Source: Okibacterium sp. HSC-33S16 (GTDB lineage Bacteria; Actinomycetota; Actinomycetes; Actinomycetales; Microbacteriaceae). Taken from it: a DNA stretch of 64,000 nt. Location: NCBI RefSeq assembly GCF_024171565.1, contig NZ_JALJZZ010000003.1, positions 186,001 to 250,000 on the forward strand, written 5' to 3'. Positions 16,294 to 24,610 of this stretch are shown piece by piece. A model generated the notes under the pieces. That model was not told where the DNA came from and did no database searches. It worked only from the letters and a program-made list of their open reading frames with translations. The translations under genes were made by a program, and so were the position numbers. Within the stretch, counting starts at the first letter, position 1. Each line of letters starts with the position of its first letter.

Positions 16294-16611
16294 GTGCGGA
16301 AGCCTGAAACAAATGTTGAGCCCAGGGAATTTTCCGACTTTCAGCTCATTGTCGCGAAGGTTCTTCCTGCTGTTGCAGCGACCAGCCTTCCCGCCGACGC
16401 CGTCGAAGGCGCAGCAGCCGGAGTCGTGTTCGATGGGTTCCCCGGCGTCAACGCCGCATTCCTCGATGGAATGCACGCCGGTCTGTGGGTTGCCGCGGCT
16501 TTCTGTGCGGTCATCGCCGCCACCGTTCTCATCGCCGTGCGTGAAGCTCAGCACCACGACGTCGACACGGTGCTCGAAGAGGCCGCCGAGGCCGTCGCCG
16601 GTCACCGCTAA
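16294..16611 (+). pseudogene. Possible C-terminal remnant of an MFS-type transporter
   Basis: The open frame encodes a peptide whose second half resembles the last membrane helix and tail of EmrB/QacA-type drug exporters: a GMHAGLWVAAAFCAVIAATVLIAV helix-like stretch (read as adjoining segments) followed by a short charged cytoplasmic tail. The frame is closed by an in-frame TAG at 16285 and no N-terminal transporter sequence exists upstream, where the hydrolase gene begins on the other strand. A hairpin just after the stop (16625-16654) fits a former gene end. A genuine small membrane protein is the alternative. Confidence 0.45.
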
Positions 16612-16624
16612 GCCGTTGTGATTC

Positions 16625-16654
16625 ACGGAGGGCCCCTCTTGAGTGGCCCTTCGT
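16625..16654 (+). terminator. Hairpin after the transporter remnant
   Basis: ACGGAGGGCC pairs with GGCCCTTCGT over 10 bp with one G-T wobble and a 10-nt loop. It begins 13 nt after the stop of the remnant. There is no clear T-run, so termination is only suggested. The rest of the spacer to 16797 shows nothing else apart from a GGCATCCG octamer at 16757. Confidence 0.45.
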
Positions 16655-16797
16655 GGCTGGCCGGGCCGCTGACCAGGTCGAGGCCCGGTGCTCCCGCCAT
16701 CGATGCGGTGTGCGGACGTGAAGGTGCCGCTCGCCGACCTGCCCGCCGACAGGCGTGGCATCCGCTCGCTGTCAGTTGTCCCGGATAACGTAAGAGG

Positions 16798-17640
16798 GTG
16801 AGTGACGACCGGTATGGAAGCGATGTTCTGGCCACCGGTTGGCGCACAAGCAAGACCCCGCCGCCCGCAGAGCAGGAAGCGATTATCGACCTTGTCGTCG
16901 AAGAGATGATGAGCGGCTGGTGTGGTGCCGTCACCGGTATCGAGGGCAAGACGGTGCAGCTCGAAGATCGCCACGGCAAGCGTCGGGTCTTTCCGCTCGG
17001 TCCCGGATTTTTGCTCGAGGGTAAACCCGTAATTTTGATCGCGCCGCGGAAGAAGGCGGCCGGTCCGACCCGAACCGCGTCCGGATCCTTTGCGGTCGCA
17101 GAGGCCCGCGCGCGGGTCGCCCTGCCGTCACGCATCTACGTCGAGGGTCGCCACGACGCCGAACTCGTTGAGAAGGTCTGGGGCGACGACCTGCGCGTTG
17201 AAGGCGTCGTCGTCGAATACCTCGGCGGCATCGACGACCTCGCGGCCATCATCGCCGACTTCGCGCCGACTCCGACCCGCAAAGTCGGTGTTCTCGTCGA
17301 CCACCTCGTGCCCGGATCGAAGGAAAGCCGAATTGCGGATGCCGTCATGCGCGGCACACACGGCGGGAACGTTCTCGTTGTCGGTCACCCCTACGTCGAT
17401 GTCTGGCAGTCGGTGAAACCGGCGCGGGTCGGGCTCAAGGAATGGCCGAACATTCCGCGGTCGATTGAGTGGAAGAAGGGCATTTGCGCCGCGCTCGGGC
17501 TGCCGAACGAGACGCAGACCGACATTGCCCGGGCCTGGCAGGCCATTCTCGGCCGTGTGCGCAACTACTCCGACCTCGAACCGGCCTTCCTCGGCCGGGT
17601 GGAGGAACTCATCGACTTTGTGACGGCGCCGGTTTCGTAG
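16798..17640 (+). CDS. DUF3097 domain protein (Toprim-like)
   Basis: A 280-aa protein of the actinobacterial DUF3097 family. The N-terminal third looks like a beta-rich domain (VTGIEGKTVQLEDRHGK). The C-terminal part has IYVEGRHDAELV and GVLVDHLVPGSKE, which resemble the Glu and acidic motifs of Toprim folds as found in RNase M5-type nucleases. A nucleic-acid role is therefore possible but undemonstrated. Start GTG 16798 follows a TAACGT -10-like box by 6 nt, so the mRNA may be leaderless. It converges with the DUF4037 gene, with only 7 bp between the stops. Confidence 0.85.
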   Translation: MSDDRYGSDVLATGWRTSKTPPPAEQEAIIDLVVEEMMSGWCGAVTGIEGKTVQLEDRHGKRRVFPLGPGFLLEGKPVILIAPRKKAAGPTRTASGSFAVAEARARVALPSRIYVEGRHDAELVEKVWGDDLRVEGVVVEYLGGIDDLAAIIADFAPTPTRKVGVLVDHLVPGSKESRIADAVMRGTHGGNVLVVGHPYVDVWQSVKPARVGLKEWPNIPRSIEWKKGICAALGLPNETQTDIARAWQAILGRVRNYSDLEPAFLGRVEELIDFVTAPVS

Positions 17641-17647
17641 CCACTGT

Positions 17648-18685
17648 TCAGTCCGCGCGAAAGATCAGCGCCGTGATCATCGCGAGTCGTCGCTCTGGTG
17701 AGGTGAGCACGTCGACGTTGTCTGACACCTGCTCGATCGAGCCAACGCCAGCAGGAAGGGCGCGCACGGCCGGGTCCGTGATGGAGTCGAGCACGGCCTC
17801 CGGGACCTGGCCGAGGCCGAGAAAAGGGCGATCGTAGAACGGTGCGACGACACGGTCGACCCCGGGCAAACCGATCGAGCGCTGCAGATCATGCAACACG
17901 CTGAGCGCCTCGGAGAGTGCGGCCTCGCGTTCCTGCCAGGTTTCGGCGGTGAGGGCGCGATTCAACGCCGGTGCGGCGGCCCCGGCTTGAGGCAAAGCGG
18001 TGAACAGCGAGCCCAGCCACTTGGAGTATGGCGGCCAGCGCCGCTCAAGCAAGAATGCGAGGTGCATGGCGGCATGCGCGATGCGGCCAGCGATGAGCCG
18101 TGAACCGACGTCATCACCGCGCGACCCCGTTCGGCCGACGAACGGAAGCTCTTGTCCGATCCGCGCCCAGTCGGTCGCGAGCAGGTAACGCCAGAGGTCG
18201 TCGGGATACCAGGACAGCCGCTCCCGCAGGAGCGTCAGCTCACCGGTAGTGTCGACAAAAACGGGTCCGGCCGTCACTTCGAGTACCGCCTGGCCGGTCA
18301 GTGACAGCCACTCGATTCTCGACAGGGTGCGCGTGGCGTCCACCCCGAGACGGGAGAACGCGAAGTCGGCGACTGACGCCACCTCAACCTGATGAGCGGT
18401 ATCCGGATGCCACGTGGTGCCGAAGCGGGTCGGCAAACCTCGATACTCGCTCGGCAGGGCAGCCGCCAGGTAATCTCGCACCGCTGTGACGGCATCCGCT
18501 TCCACGAGAAGGGTAAGGCGAAGGCCCCAATCGTGGTCTCGTGACATGTCGTCATCGAGGCCAAGCACATCCGAACCGCTGCCCAATCGCGCGGCGGCGT
18601 GTGAGAGGTGTGGCCACTGCTCGGCAAGAAGTGGCCCAACCACGTCACCGTAGTACGCGCGCGCTAGGTCGTTTCCGGAGAGCAT
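17648..18685 (-). CDS. DUF4037 domain protein (nucleotidyltransferase-like)
   Basis: A protein of about 345 aa. Near the N-terminus, GSGSDVLGLDDDMSRDHDW recalls the GS...DxD core of nucleotidyltransferases, with Asp residues suited to metal binding; the C-terminal two thirds are helical, as in DUF4037 members. The substrate is unknown. ATG 18685 is chosen; a GTG at 18688 is directly adjacent and equally plausible, with GAGG upstream. The DUF2804 gene ends about 30 bp before it on the same strand, so the two may be co-transcribed. Confidence 0.82.
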   Translation of the reverse strand: MLSGNDLARAYYGDVVGPLLAEQWPHLSHAAARLGSGSDVLGLDDDMSRDHDWGLRLTLLVEADAVTAVRDYLAAALPSEYRGLPTRFGTTWHPDTAHQVEVASVADFAFSRLGVDATRTLSRIEWLSLTGQAVLEVTAGPVFVDTTGELTLLRERLSWYPDDLWRYLLATDWARIGQELPFVGRTGSRGDDVGSRLIAGRIAHAAMHLAFLLERRWPPYSKWLGSLFTALPQAGAAAPALNRALTAETWQEREAALSEALSVLHDLQRSIGLPGVDRVVAPFYDRPFLGLGQVPEAVLDSITDPAVRALPAGVGSIEQVSDNVDVLTSPERRLAMITALIFRAD

Positions 18686-18715
18686 CACATTTCCATCCTC
18701 TGACGCTCAGCTCGG

Positions 18716-19720
18716 CTACCAGCGGTTCCTGACATCCTCTGCCCACCCGGTGATACCCGCGAACGACACTCGCCGACCCGACTCATCTTGCATCCAGCCG
18801 GAGAATTCACCGAAGCACTGGTGCCCGAATGAGGAGAAGACCTTGAGGTCGGTCGCCGAGGTCTTGTCGTAGAACGGGGTGAATTCGAGGTCAGCAGTGT
18901 CCCCGGAAATGTGCCACGGGGCCAGCCAGTTGGTGGTGTCATAGTGCCACGTCAGCTCTTCACTGATCTTGCTCAACCGGCCGTCCACAACGAGTGCATT
19001 CTCGGTTGAGCCGGTGCCGTCGGTCCATTTGCTTCCCAGCTGCACACCGACCACGCGACCATCCGACATCCCGGAGCCGGCAGCCCAGTTCCAGTGCATC
19101 GAGTATGGCCATCGGCCCCGCCCGTGGTCGAGTGTTGCCCAGGACTCGCCGGCCGGAATCTCGATGCGTGTGCCGTCGATGGTGATCGAGCCGGTCGCGG
19201 GTCGAGCGACGTCTTTCACGGTGTACTGGAATCGAGTTGTCGACCACGGCACGACGACGGCCAGCGCCTCATGGCCGTCGGGCCGAGCCGCCAGGATGTC
19301 GATGCTCACCCGATCGGTGCGCGCCCGCAGCCGGGTGCCGCCGGCTTCCTCGGCGATGTCGACCCGCAGTGGCCGGGTTCGCACCTGTGCCGGTGCTTCG
19401 CCGAGTGTGCCCGGGAGCCGAACGCTTCGGCTCAGCGGCCGGATCACGCCGGTGTGCACGATGTTCTCGGTCGCGCGATCGAACACCCAGAGATCGTGCA
19501 CCGCCGCGTAGTCGAGGCTCGACACCGTCACCGAAACGATGTGGGCGGGTGTCGTGACCGCCCAATACTCCCACCGCTTGTTCCTGCCCCAGCCGGTGCC
19601 CATCTTCCCGATGCCGTCCGTGCGGTGCATCGGAGTTCTGCTCCATCCGACGGCAGCGGGGTTGAGCCGTCCGTCTGGGCCAGTCAGCGAGACCGGCGCG
19701 GTGATTTCGAGTTCACGCAT
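18716..19720 (-). CDS. DUF2804 domain protein
   Basis: A 334-aa protein matching the DUF2804 family over its whole length, with many aromatic residues and features such as KRWEYWAV, WATLDHGRGRWPY and the FGHQCFGEFSGW end. The beta-rich pattern suggests a lipocalin-like or carbohydrate/lipid-binding fold, but no function is established. There is no signal peptide, so it is probably cytoplasmic. ATG 19720 has GAGGG 6 nt upstream, which decides it over a frame that stays open to 19993. It probably forms an operon with the DUF4037 gene. Confidence 0.85.
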   Translation of the reverse strand: MRELEITAPVSLTGPDGRLNPAAVGWSRTPMHRTDGIGKMGTGWGRNKRWEYWAVTTPAHIVSVTVSSLDYAAVHDLWVFDRATENIVHTGVIRPLSRSVRLPGTLGEAPAQVRTRPLRVDIAEEAGGTRLRARTDRVSIDILAARPDGHEALAVVVPWSTTRFQYTVKDVARPATGSITIDGTRIEIPAGESWATLDHGRGRWPYSMHWNWAAGSGMSDGRVVGVQLGSKWTDGTGSTENALVVDGRLSKISEELTWHYDTTNWLAPWHISGDTADLEFTPFYDKTSATDLKVFSSFGHQCFGEFSGWMQDESGRRVSFAGITGWAEDVRNRW

Positions 19721-19823
19721 GTGGGACCCTCGTCGTTGGGGATGCGGGTTTCTACCCGGTTTCGCCGATCCTATCGGCGACGAGTGCATGCTGTGCACGT
19801 GACGCGGGAGGACGGATGGCGGA

Positions 19824-20672
19824 CTACCGGGGCGGACCGGCAACGATGCGGGCTCGAAGTGCCTCACGGTCCCACTCGCCGGCGAGGTCGGGCCAATCCC
19901 ACCCGAACCGAAGAGGGCTGATGTCCTCGATCCACCAGGAGGCGAGCGACTCGATGCCCGGCGGAATACCGGTGCCATCCGGTTCTGACGCACCGCTCAC
20001 CACAACGTCGAAATCGACGGTAGAAGGTCCGCGGTGTTCCGCAACATAGTTCACGACGGGCCGAAGCACTTCGGTGCTCAGCGTCGTGTGGAACAGCGGC
20101 ACCACGCCGTCGTACCGTGATGCCCGCCGAAACGGCCGACGGTTGGGCCATGCTCCGCCCACCCAGATGGGGATGGGAGACGACGGTGCCGGGAGGAAGG
20201 TCATGGGCTCGAGCGAGTAGTGCGCACCGCTGAAACCGAACGTGTCGCCCGTCCACAGGCCGGTGAGTATGGCGAGCCCCTCGTCGAGCTTCGCGGCGCG
20301 GGTCGCCGGGTCGGTTTCCGTTCCGAAATAGCGGAAGTCCCACTCGGTCGGTTCGCCGAGGCCCACACCCAGGATGAGGCGTCCGCCCGAAAAGTTCTGA
20401 AGCGACACCGCCTGCCGTGCCAGTTCCCACGGCAGGCGCCGGGGCAGGGGAGTGACGAGCGGGCCAAGCAGAATTCGGTCGGTCGCGGCGGCGACGGCGG
20501 TCAAAGCGACCCAGGGATCGACGTGGTCGTTGCGATCAAACTCACAGAAGAGGAGATGATCCCATAGAAAGAAACCGTCCCAACCGGCGTTTTCAGCGTC
20601 GCTCGCGAGCTCAGCCAGAACGCGGGCATTCCCGAAGGCACCGAAGTTGGGGAGGTGGACGCCATACTTCAT
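19824..20672 (-). CDS. LLM-class flavin-dependent oxidoreductase
   Basis: A 282-aa luciferase-like oxidoreductase, shorter than the one at 7640. It begins MKYGVHLPNFG, contains GFFLWDHLLF, the SGGRLILGVGLGEP loop and the PIWVGGAWPNRRPF segment expected for coenzyme binding. Several relatives of this length use F420 rather than FMN, but the cofactor cannot be decided here. Start ATG 20672. It is a lone gene, divergent from the PadR/HAAS pair, and the 83-bp spacer between them would hold both promoters. Confidence 0.87.
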   Translation of the reverse strand: MKYGVHLPNFGAFGNARVLAELASDAENAGWDGFFLWDHLLFCEFDRNDHVDPWVALTAVAAATDRILLGPLVTPLPRRLPWELARQAVSLQNFSGGRLILGVGLGEPTEWDFRYFGTETDPATRAAKLDEGLAILTGLWTGDTFGFSGAHYSLEPMTFLPAPSSPIPIWVGGAWPNRRPFRRASRYDGVVPLFHTTLSTEVLRPVVNYVAEHRGPSTVDFDVVVSGASEPDGTGIPPGIESLASWWIEDISPLRFGWDWPDLAGEWDREALRARIVAGPPR

Positions 20673-20741
20673 GCGAGCACTCTAATCGGCCCTCTGCAGG
20701 CGTCGCTGGCCCACAGCTCTGGCGCTCACCTGCGTCGCAAG

Positions 20742-20753
20742 GTAACTTGTTAC
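20742..20753. promoter_or_regulatory. Palindrome over the PadR-gene promoter
   Basis: GTAAC-TT-GTTAC is a perfect inverted repeat ending 2 nt before the PadR ATG. It overlaps a TANNNT-type -10 box (TAACTT, 20743-20748). A PadR dimer bound here would shut its own promoter. Autoregulation is typical for the family; the site itself is inferred. Confidence 0.55.
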
Positions 20754-20755
20754 GC

Positions 20756-21094
20756 ATGACAGCGGATGTTGGAGCGCAATTGCGCAAGGGCGTGGTCGAG
20801 TACTGCGTGCTTGGCCTCTTGTCGCGCGAGCCGATGTACGGCTGGCAACTCGCCGAAACACTGACGTCGCACGGCGTGATCGCGAGCATCGGCACGCTGT
20901 ATCCCGTCCTGGGTCGGCTTCGCGAGAAGGGCTTTGTCGTGTCGTATGACGAGGCTTCGGCTGCGGGCCCTGTTCGCAAGTACTACCGCCTCACTCCGGC
21001 GGGCACCGATCACCTGGACGCATTCCGCACGCAGTGGACGCCGTTCCAGCGCACCGTCCGAGAACTCATCGAAGGGGACCCCGCACATGACTGA
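20756..21094 (+). CDS. PadR-family transcriptional regulator
   Basis: A 112-aa winged-helix repressor. The core LRKGVVEYCVLGLL, the MYGWQLAETL helix, and GTLYPVLGRLREKGFV followed by KYYRLTPAG are diagnostic of PadR proteins. ATG 20756 is taken rather than the TTG at 20747 because it lies 7 nt after the -10 box and leaves the palindrome outside the coding part. The stop overlaps the start of the HAAS gene by 8 bp, so the two are coupled; HAAS membrane proteins are often paired with PadR regulators. The signal is unknown. Confidence 0.9.
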   Translation: MTADVGAQLRKGVVEYCVLGLLSREPMYGWQLAETLTSHGVIASIGTLYPVLGRLREKGFVVSYDEASAAGPVRKYYRLTPAGTDHLDAFRTQWTPFQRTVRELIEGDPAHD

Positions 21095-21695
21095 GCAGAC
21101 ACCGCAGGTCGTACGCTCCTATCTTGCCCAATTGGACACGTCGCTTGCCGGGGTTCCTCGTGACGTGGCACGAGACATCCGTTCGGGAATTGCAGAAGAG
21201 CTGATGGGTCTCGACGCCGTCACGGCGTCCGCGCGCATCGAAGAGCTCGGTGATCCGGCTTTCATTGCGGCGGAGGCGCGGGCTGCCGGAGGTGCTCAGG
21301 CTGCGCCCGCCATCGTCGACACCGCCCGGCCGTCGCTCACATCGTCGCGTGGTTTCGTCATCACGGCCGCGCTCCTCATCGCGATCGGCGGATTTATTGT
21401 GCCGCTGGTCGGTTGGGTCGTTGGAATTGTCCTGATGTGGATGTCGGAAGCCTGGCGCCGGTGGGAGAAGTGGGTCGCGACGCTGGCCGTGCCATCCATC
21501 CTCGGGGTGTCGTTTCTGCTGAGCCTGATCTTCGGGTTCACGGGGTCGGAATCCGCTGACGGCTCAGAAACGCTGAACCCGCTTGTTTCCACGCCGCTGG
21601 TGTCGTGGCACTCGATGGTTCTCGTGCTGCCGCTGGCCTCCGTCGTCATCGGAATCTGGCTGCTCTGGCGTGTGAAGGGCCGGACCACCGCCTGA
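21087..21695 (+). CDS. HAAS-domain membrane protein
   Basis: A 202-aa protein with an N-terminal HAAS (alpha-alpha-superhelix) domain, residues about 1-70: VRSYLAQLDTSL, RDIRSGIAEEL and ARIEELGDPAFIAAEARA. Hydrophobic segments follow (around 93-116, 134-153 and 182-198), so it is a membrane protein with a cytoplasmic sensor or adaptor domain. It overlaps the PadR gene by 8 bp. The family is thought to relay signals with PadR partners; the input is unknown. It converges on the amidase gene with 2 bp between the two stops. Confidence 0.85.
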   Translation: MTEQTPQVVRSYLAQLDTSLAGVPRDVARDIRSGIAEELMGLDAVTASARIEELGDPAFIAAEARAAGGAQAAPAIVDTARPSLTSSRGFVITAALLIAIGGFIVPLVGWVVGIVLMWMSEAWRRWEKWVATLAVPSILGVSFLLSLIFGFTGSESADGSETLNPLVSTPLVSWHSMVLVLPLASVVIGIWLLWRVKGRTTA

Positions 21696-21697
21696 CG

Positions 21698-23110
21698 TCA
21701 GTCCGCGAAGATGGGAGGCTGCCGGTCTCTCCACGGCATCGCCTGTTCGAGCTGGGCCGCCACGGCGAGAAGCAAATCTTCCCGCCCCTGTGCCGCGACG
21801 AGTTGCACACCGATCGGTAGCGACTCGCGGCTTTCGCCGAGGGGCAGGCTGATCGCCGGGTTGCCCGAGATGTTGAACGCCGCCGTGAACGGTCCATGCT
21901 CTGAAATTCGGGCGAGCCACTGCCGTGCGGTGTAGCTGTCGTTGGTGTAGTCGAGGGTTCCGTGCGGCGCGGGGAGCTGCCCGAGCGTCGGAGTGACCAG
22001 CAGGTCGAACCCTTCGAAAAACTGGCCGATCTCACGCGTCACCCGGTGCTGCGCCTCGATTGACGACATCACGTCGAGCGCGGTGGCCCGAGCGGTTTCC
22101 TCAAGCACACGGCGAGAGACTCCCTCCAGGAGCATCGGGTCCGGGCGTCTCGGTGCCTGCAACATCGCGGCACCTGTCGCGTACACCCCGAGCATTTCAC
22201 TCTCGATCAGATCGTCTGGGTCGAGTGCAGGCGACGCGATTGTCACTGTGTGACCAATCCACTCGAGACTTTCAGCCACCCGCGTCGTGGCCAGACGCAC
22301 CTGCGGGTCGGTGGGCGCATCCGACCAGGCATCGGTTTGCAACGCGATCCGCAGCCGCCCGGGATCGCGTTGAATATCCTCCATAAACGGATGCCGCGGG
22401 GCCGGCAACGAAAATTTCTCACCCACGAGGGGCGCCGACACCGCGTCGAGGAGAAGGGCGGTGTCACGTACGGTGCGCGTGAGCGCAAATTCCGCCGTCA
22501 AACCGAAAGCCACCTCACCGGCGAGCGGGCCAGACGGGGTCCGTCCGCGGGTGGGCTTGAGCCCAACCAGGCCGCAGCTGGACGCCGGGATCCGGATCGA
22601 GCCACCGGCGTCGTTGGCGTGAGCGATCGGGACGGCCCCGGCCGCGACAAGTGCTGCACTGCCTCCGCTTGAGCCGCCGACGCCTCGGTCGAGTGCCCAT
22701 GGGTTGCGGGTGATGCCGTATCGCACGGTCTCGGTCGCGAAGTTCAGCCCGAGCTCTGGTGCCGTGGTCTGGCCGAGGGCCACGAGTCCGGCTGCGCGAA
22801 AACGTGTCATGAGGTCGTGGTCGAATGGGGCGACCGCGCCGTGAATGCTGCGACTACCCAGCGTGAACGCGACGTTCCTCGCGAACGGGCCGCTGTCCTT
22901 AATCAGGAACGGAACACCCGCGAGCACACCCGCGGGGTGTGCGTCGAGGGCCGGGTCGAACAGCTCGCGAGTGAGCGCGTTGAGATCGGGATTGACCCGA
23001 CCGATCGCCGTTCGGGCAGCCTCCTCAACCTCGGTCGGGCTGACAGCTCCGGCGGCGAGGAGCTCGCGGAGGCCCGTCGCGTCGAGCGCGGAATATTCCG
23101 ACAGCTGCAC
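21698..23110 (-). CDS. Amidase signature family hydrolase
   Basis: About 470 aa. The triad segments are present: the Lys in FLIKDSG, the GGSSGGS loop with cis-Ser, and the nucleophile Ser in GGSIRIPAS. It differs clearly from the amidase at 1843, including a longer C-terminal lid, so substrates probably differ. No GatB or GatC genes are near. I chose GTG 23110, because the AAGGAG ribosome site lies 5 nt ahead of it and would overlap the alternative GTG at 23116. It reads away from tRNA-Arg and may start from a promoter in the 60-bp gap. Confidence 0.87.
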   Translation of the reverse strand: MQLSEYSALDATGLRELLAAGAVSPTEVEEAARTAIGRVNPDLNALTRELFDPALDAHPAGVLAGVPFLIKDSGPFARNVAFTLGSRSIHGAVAPFDHDLMTRFRAAGLVALGQTTAPELGLNFATETVRYGITRNPWALDRGVGGSSGGSAALVAAGAVPIAHANDAGGSIRIPASSCGLVGLKPTRGRTPSGPLAGEVAFGLTAEFALTRTVRDTALLLDAVSAPLVGEKFSLPAPRHPFMEDIQRDPGRLRIALQTDAWSDAPTDPQVRLATTRVAESLEWIGHTVTIASPALDPDDLIESEMLGVYATGAAMLQAPRRPDPMLLEGVSRRVLEETARATALDVMSSIEAQHRVTREIGQFFEGFDLLVTPTLGQLPAPHGTLDYTNDSYTARQWLARISEHGPFTAAFNISGNPAISLPLGESRESLPIGVQLVAAQGREDLLLAVAAQLEQAMPWRDRQPPIFAD

Positions 23111-23174
23111 GGGCACTCCTTCGTCTCAGCGTTCCGCGTCTGACGGTTCGCACGTCCCTGCCCCGCAATGAAAA

Positions 23175-23209
23175 GACCCGGTCAGCTTGAAAGTCAAACT
23201 GACCGGGTC
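23175..23209 (-). terminator. Intrinsic terminator of tRNA-Arg
   Basis: An 11-bp perfect stem (GACCCGGTCAG / CTGACCGGGTC) continues after one mismatch into TTGA/TCAA. On the minus strand it is followed by TTTTC. It begins 12 nt beyond the tRNA 3' end. Confidence 0.85.
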
Positions 23210-23221
23210 CTTCTCACAATG

Positions 23222-23294
23222 TGCCCTCGGAGGGATTCGAACCCCCGACCTGCGGTACCGGAAACCGACGCTCTATCCCCTGAGCTACGAAGGC
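23222..23294 (-). tRNA. tRNA-Arg (anticodon CCG)
   Basis: A 73-nt tRNA without encoded CCA. The acceptor stem pairs GCCTTCG with CGAGGGC, the D-arm is GCTC/GAGC, the anticodon loop TTCCGGT gives CCG (reads CGG), and the T-arm has TTCGAAT between GGGGG and CCCTC. The outermost anticodon-stem pair is a T27-C43 mismatch, while the other four pairs are sound. Discriminator base A73. A strong terminator follows. No other tRNA was found in the window. Confidence 0.95.
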
Positions 23295-23403
23295 GGATAG
23301 ATCAAAGTTACCAGAAGTTAACGGTGCCAATTCCCCCTTTTCTGAACGAGCGACCGTGCGCAACCCGCGGAGCCGCTGCGGGCCCTCGTGACAGGATGGG
23401 GCC

Positions 23404-24198
23404 ATGCAACGCACCGTGTCAGCCCATCTCGAGTTTGATCTGACCGGCACCTCCGACGTGCTTCTGGCGCTTGCCGTTGCGGCCGGAACCCCGATCCTCT
23501 CCGAGACGCTGTTGCTGCAGTCAGCGGGTCGTGGCTATACCCCGGTGGAACTGGTCGATCGCCACGGGGCCAGGCTGCACCGCTTCACCGGCGAGCCTGG
23601 ACGAGTCGAGGTGCACTATCACGCGGTCGTGGCGGGCATCCGACCGATTGACCCGGTCGAGACGCTCGAGCTGCTGCACTACCTGCGGCCCAGTCGCTAT
23701 GCCGAGAGCGATCAGTTGCGCCCCACTGCGAGGCGGCTGTTCGGTTCTCTGGCGGGCCAGGCGCTGGTGAACGCCGTCAGCTCGTTCGTCTTCGAAACGC
23801 TGTCGTACGTTCCCGGCTCCAGCGGGCCGACGGACAGTGCTGTCACGACGCTCGAGTCCACACGCGGAGTGTGCCGAGACTACGCGCACCTGGTCATTGC
23901 GCTGCTTCGGGCGTGCGACGTGCCGGCTCGCATGGCATCCGCTTACGCCCCCGGTCTCAAACCGATGGACTTCCACGCACTGGCAGAGGCCTGGGTCGAT
24001 GGTGCCTGGCAGGTGATCGACGCCACGCGACTGGCACCACGCCCGTCACTGGTGCGAATCGCCACCGGTCGGGACGCCGCCGACGTTGCGTTTCTCTCCA
24101 ATCGTTGTGGGGGACTCACTCTCACACGGGTCGACGTCGGAGCGGTCGTTGACGTTCTACCGCGCGACGACCACGAGCTGCCCGTTCTTCTCGCCTAG
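23404..24198 (+). CDS. Transglutaminase-like family protein
   Basis: A 264-aa protein with the transglutaminase/cysteine-protease fold. The triad is Cys157 (GVCRDYAH), His191 (DFHALAE) and Asp206 (VIDATRLA). The N-terminal half is the beta-rich domain usual in bacterial members. No signal peptide is evident, so it is probably cytoplasmic, acting as an amidase or protease on an unknown peptide. Start ATG 23404. It is followed after 37 bp by the VOC gene on the same strand. Confidence 0.88.
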   Translation: MQRTVSAHLEFDLTGTSDVLLALAVAAGTPILSETLLLQSAGRGYTPVELVDRHGARLHRFTGEPGRVEVHYHAVVAGIRPIDPVETLELLHYLRPSRYAESDQLRPTARRLFGSLAGQALVNAVSSFVFETLSYVPGSSGPTDSAVTTLESTRGVCRDYAHLVIALLRACDVPARMASAYAPGLKPMDFHALAEAWVDGAWQVIDATRLAPRPSLVRIATGRDAADVAFLSNRCGGLTLTRVDVGAVVDVLPRDDHELPVLLA

Positions 24199-24235
24199 CT
24201 CTGGTGCACGCCCGTCGCATGCGGGAGCATGAGGC

Positions 24236-24607
24236 ATGATCGGACGGCTGCACCACCTCATCATCGACTGCCCCGACCCGCAGACCCTGGCCCGGTTCTA
24301 TTCCGACCTGCTCGGCCTGCCGGTCACCTTTGACAGCGAGGACTTCGTCGTGGTGGCGGAGAACGAAACCACTTCGGGGCTGGCCTTCCAGCGCGCTCCC
24401 GATCTTCGCCCACCGACATGGCCGGACCCGTCCATCCCGCAGCAGATGCACCTCGACATCATGGTTGACGACATCGCCGATGCCACATCAACAGTGCTCG
24501 CACTGGGAGCAACGACGCTCGGCGGGAACAGCGTCTTCGCTGACCCGGCAGGTCACCCGTTCTGTCTCATCCCACGCCCGGCGTGGGCGGCGCCTGTTGA
24601 AAGCTGA
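24236..24607 (+). CDS. VOC (glyoxalase/bleomycin-resistance) family protein
   Basis: A 123-aa protein made of two beta-alpha-beta-beta-beta units. The first has LHHLIIDCPDPQTLARFYSDLLG, the second QMHLDIMVDDIADATSTV and ends in DPAGHPFCLIP. Metal-ligand positions (His near 5, His near 65, and an acid near the end) are only partly conserved, so enzyme activity is uncertain; many relatives are simple binding proteins. Start ATG 24236. Its stop lies 3 bp from the stop of the convergent gene. Confidence 0.85.
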   Translation: MIGRLHHLIIDCPDPQTLARFYSDLLGLPVTFDSEDFVVVAENETTSGLAFQRAPDLRPPTWPDPSIPQQMHLDIMVDDIADATSTVLALGATTLGGNSVFADPAGHPFCLIPRPAWAAPVES

Positions 24608-24610
24608 CGG

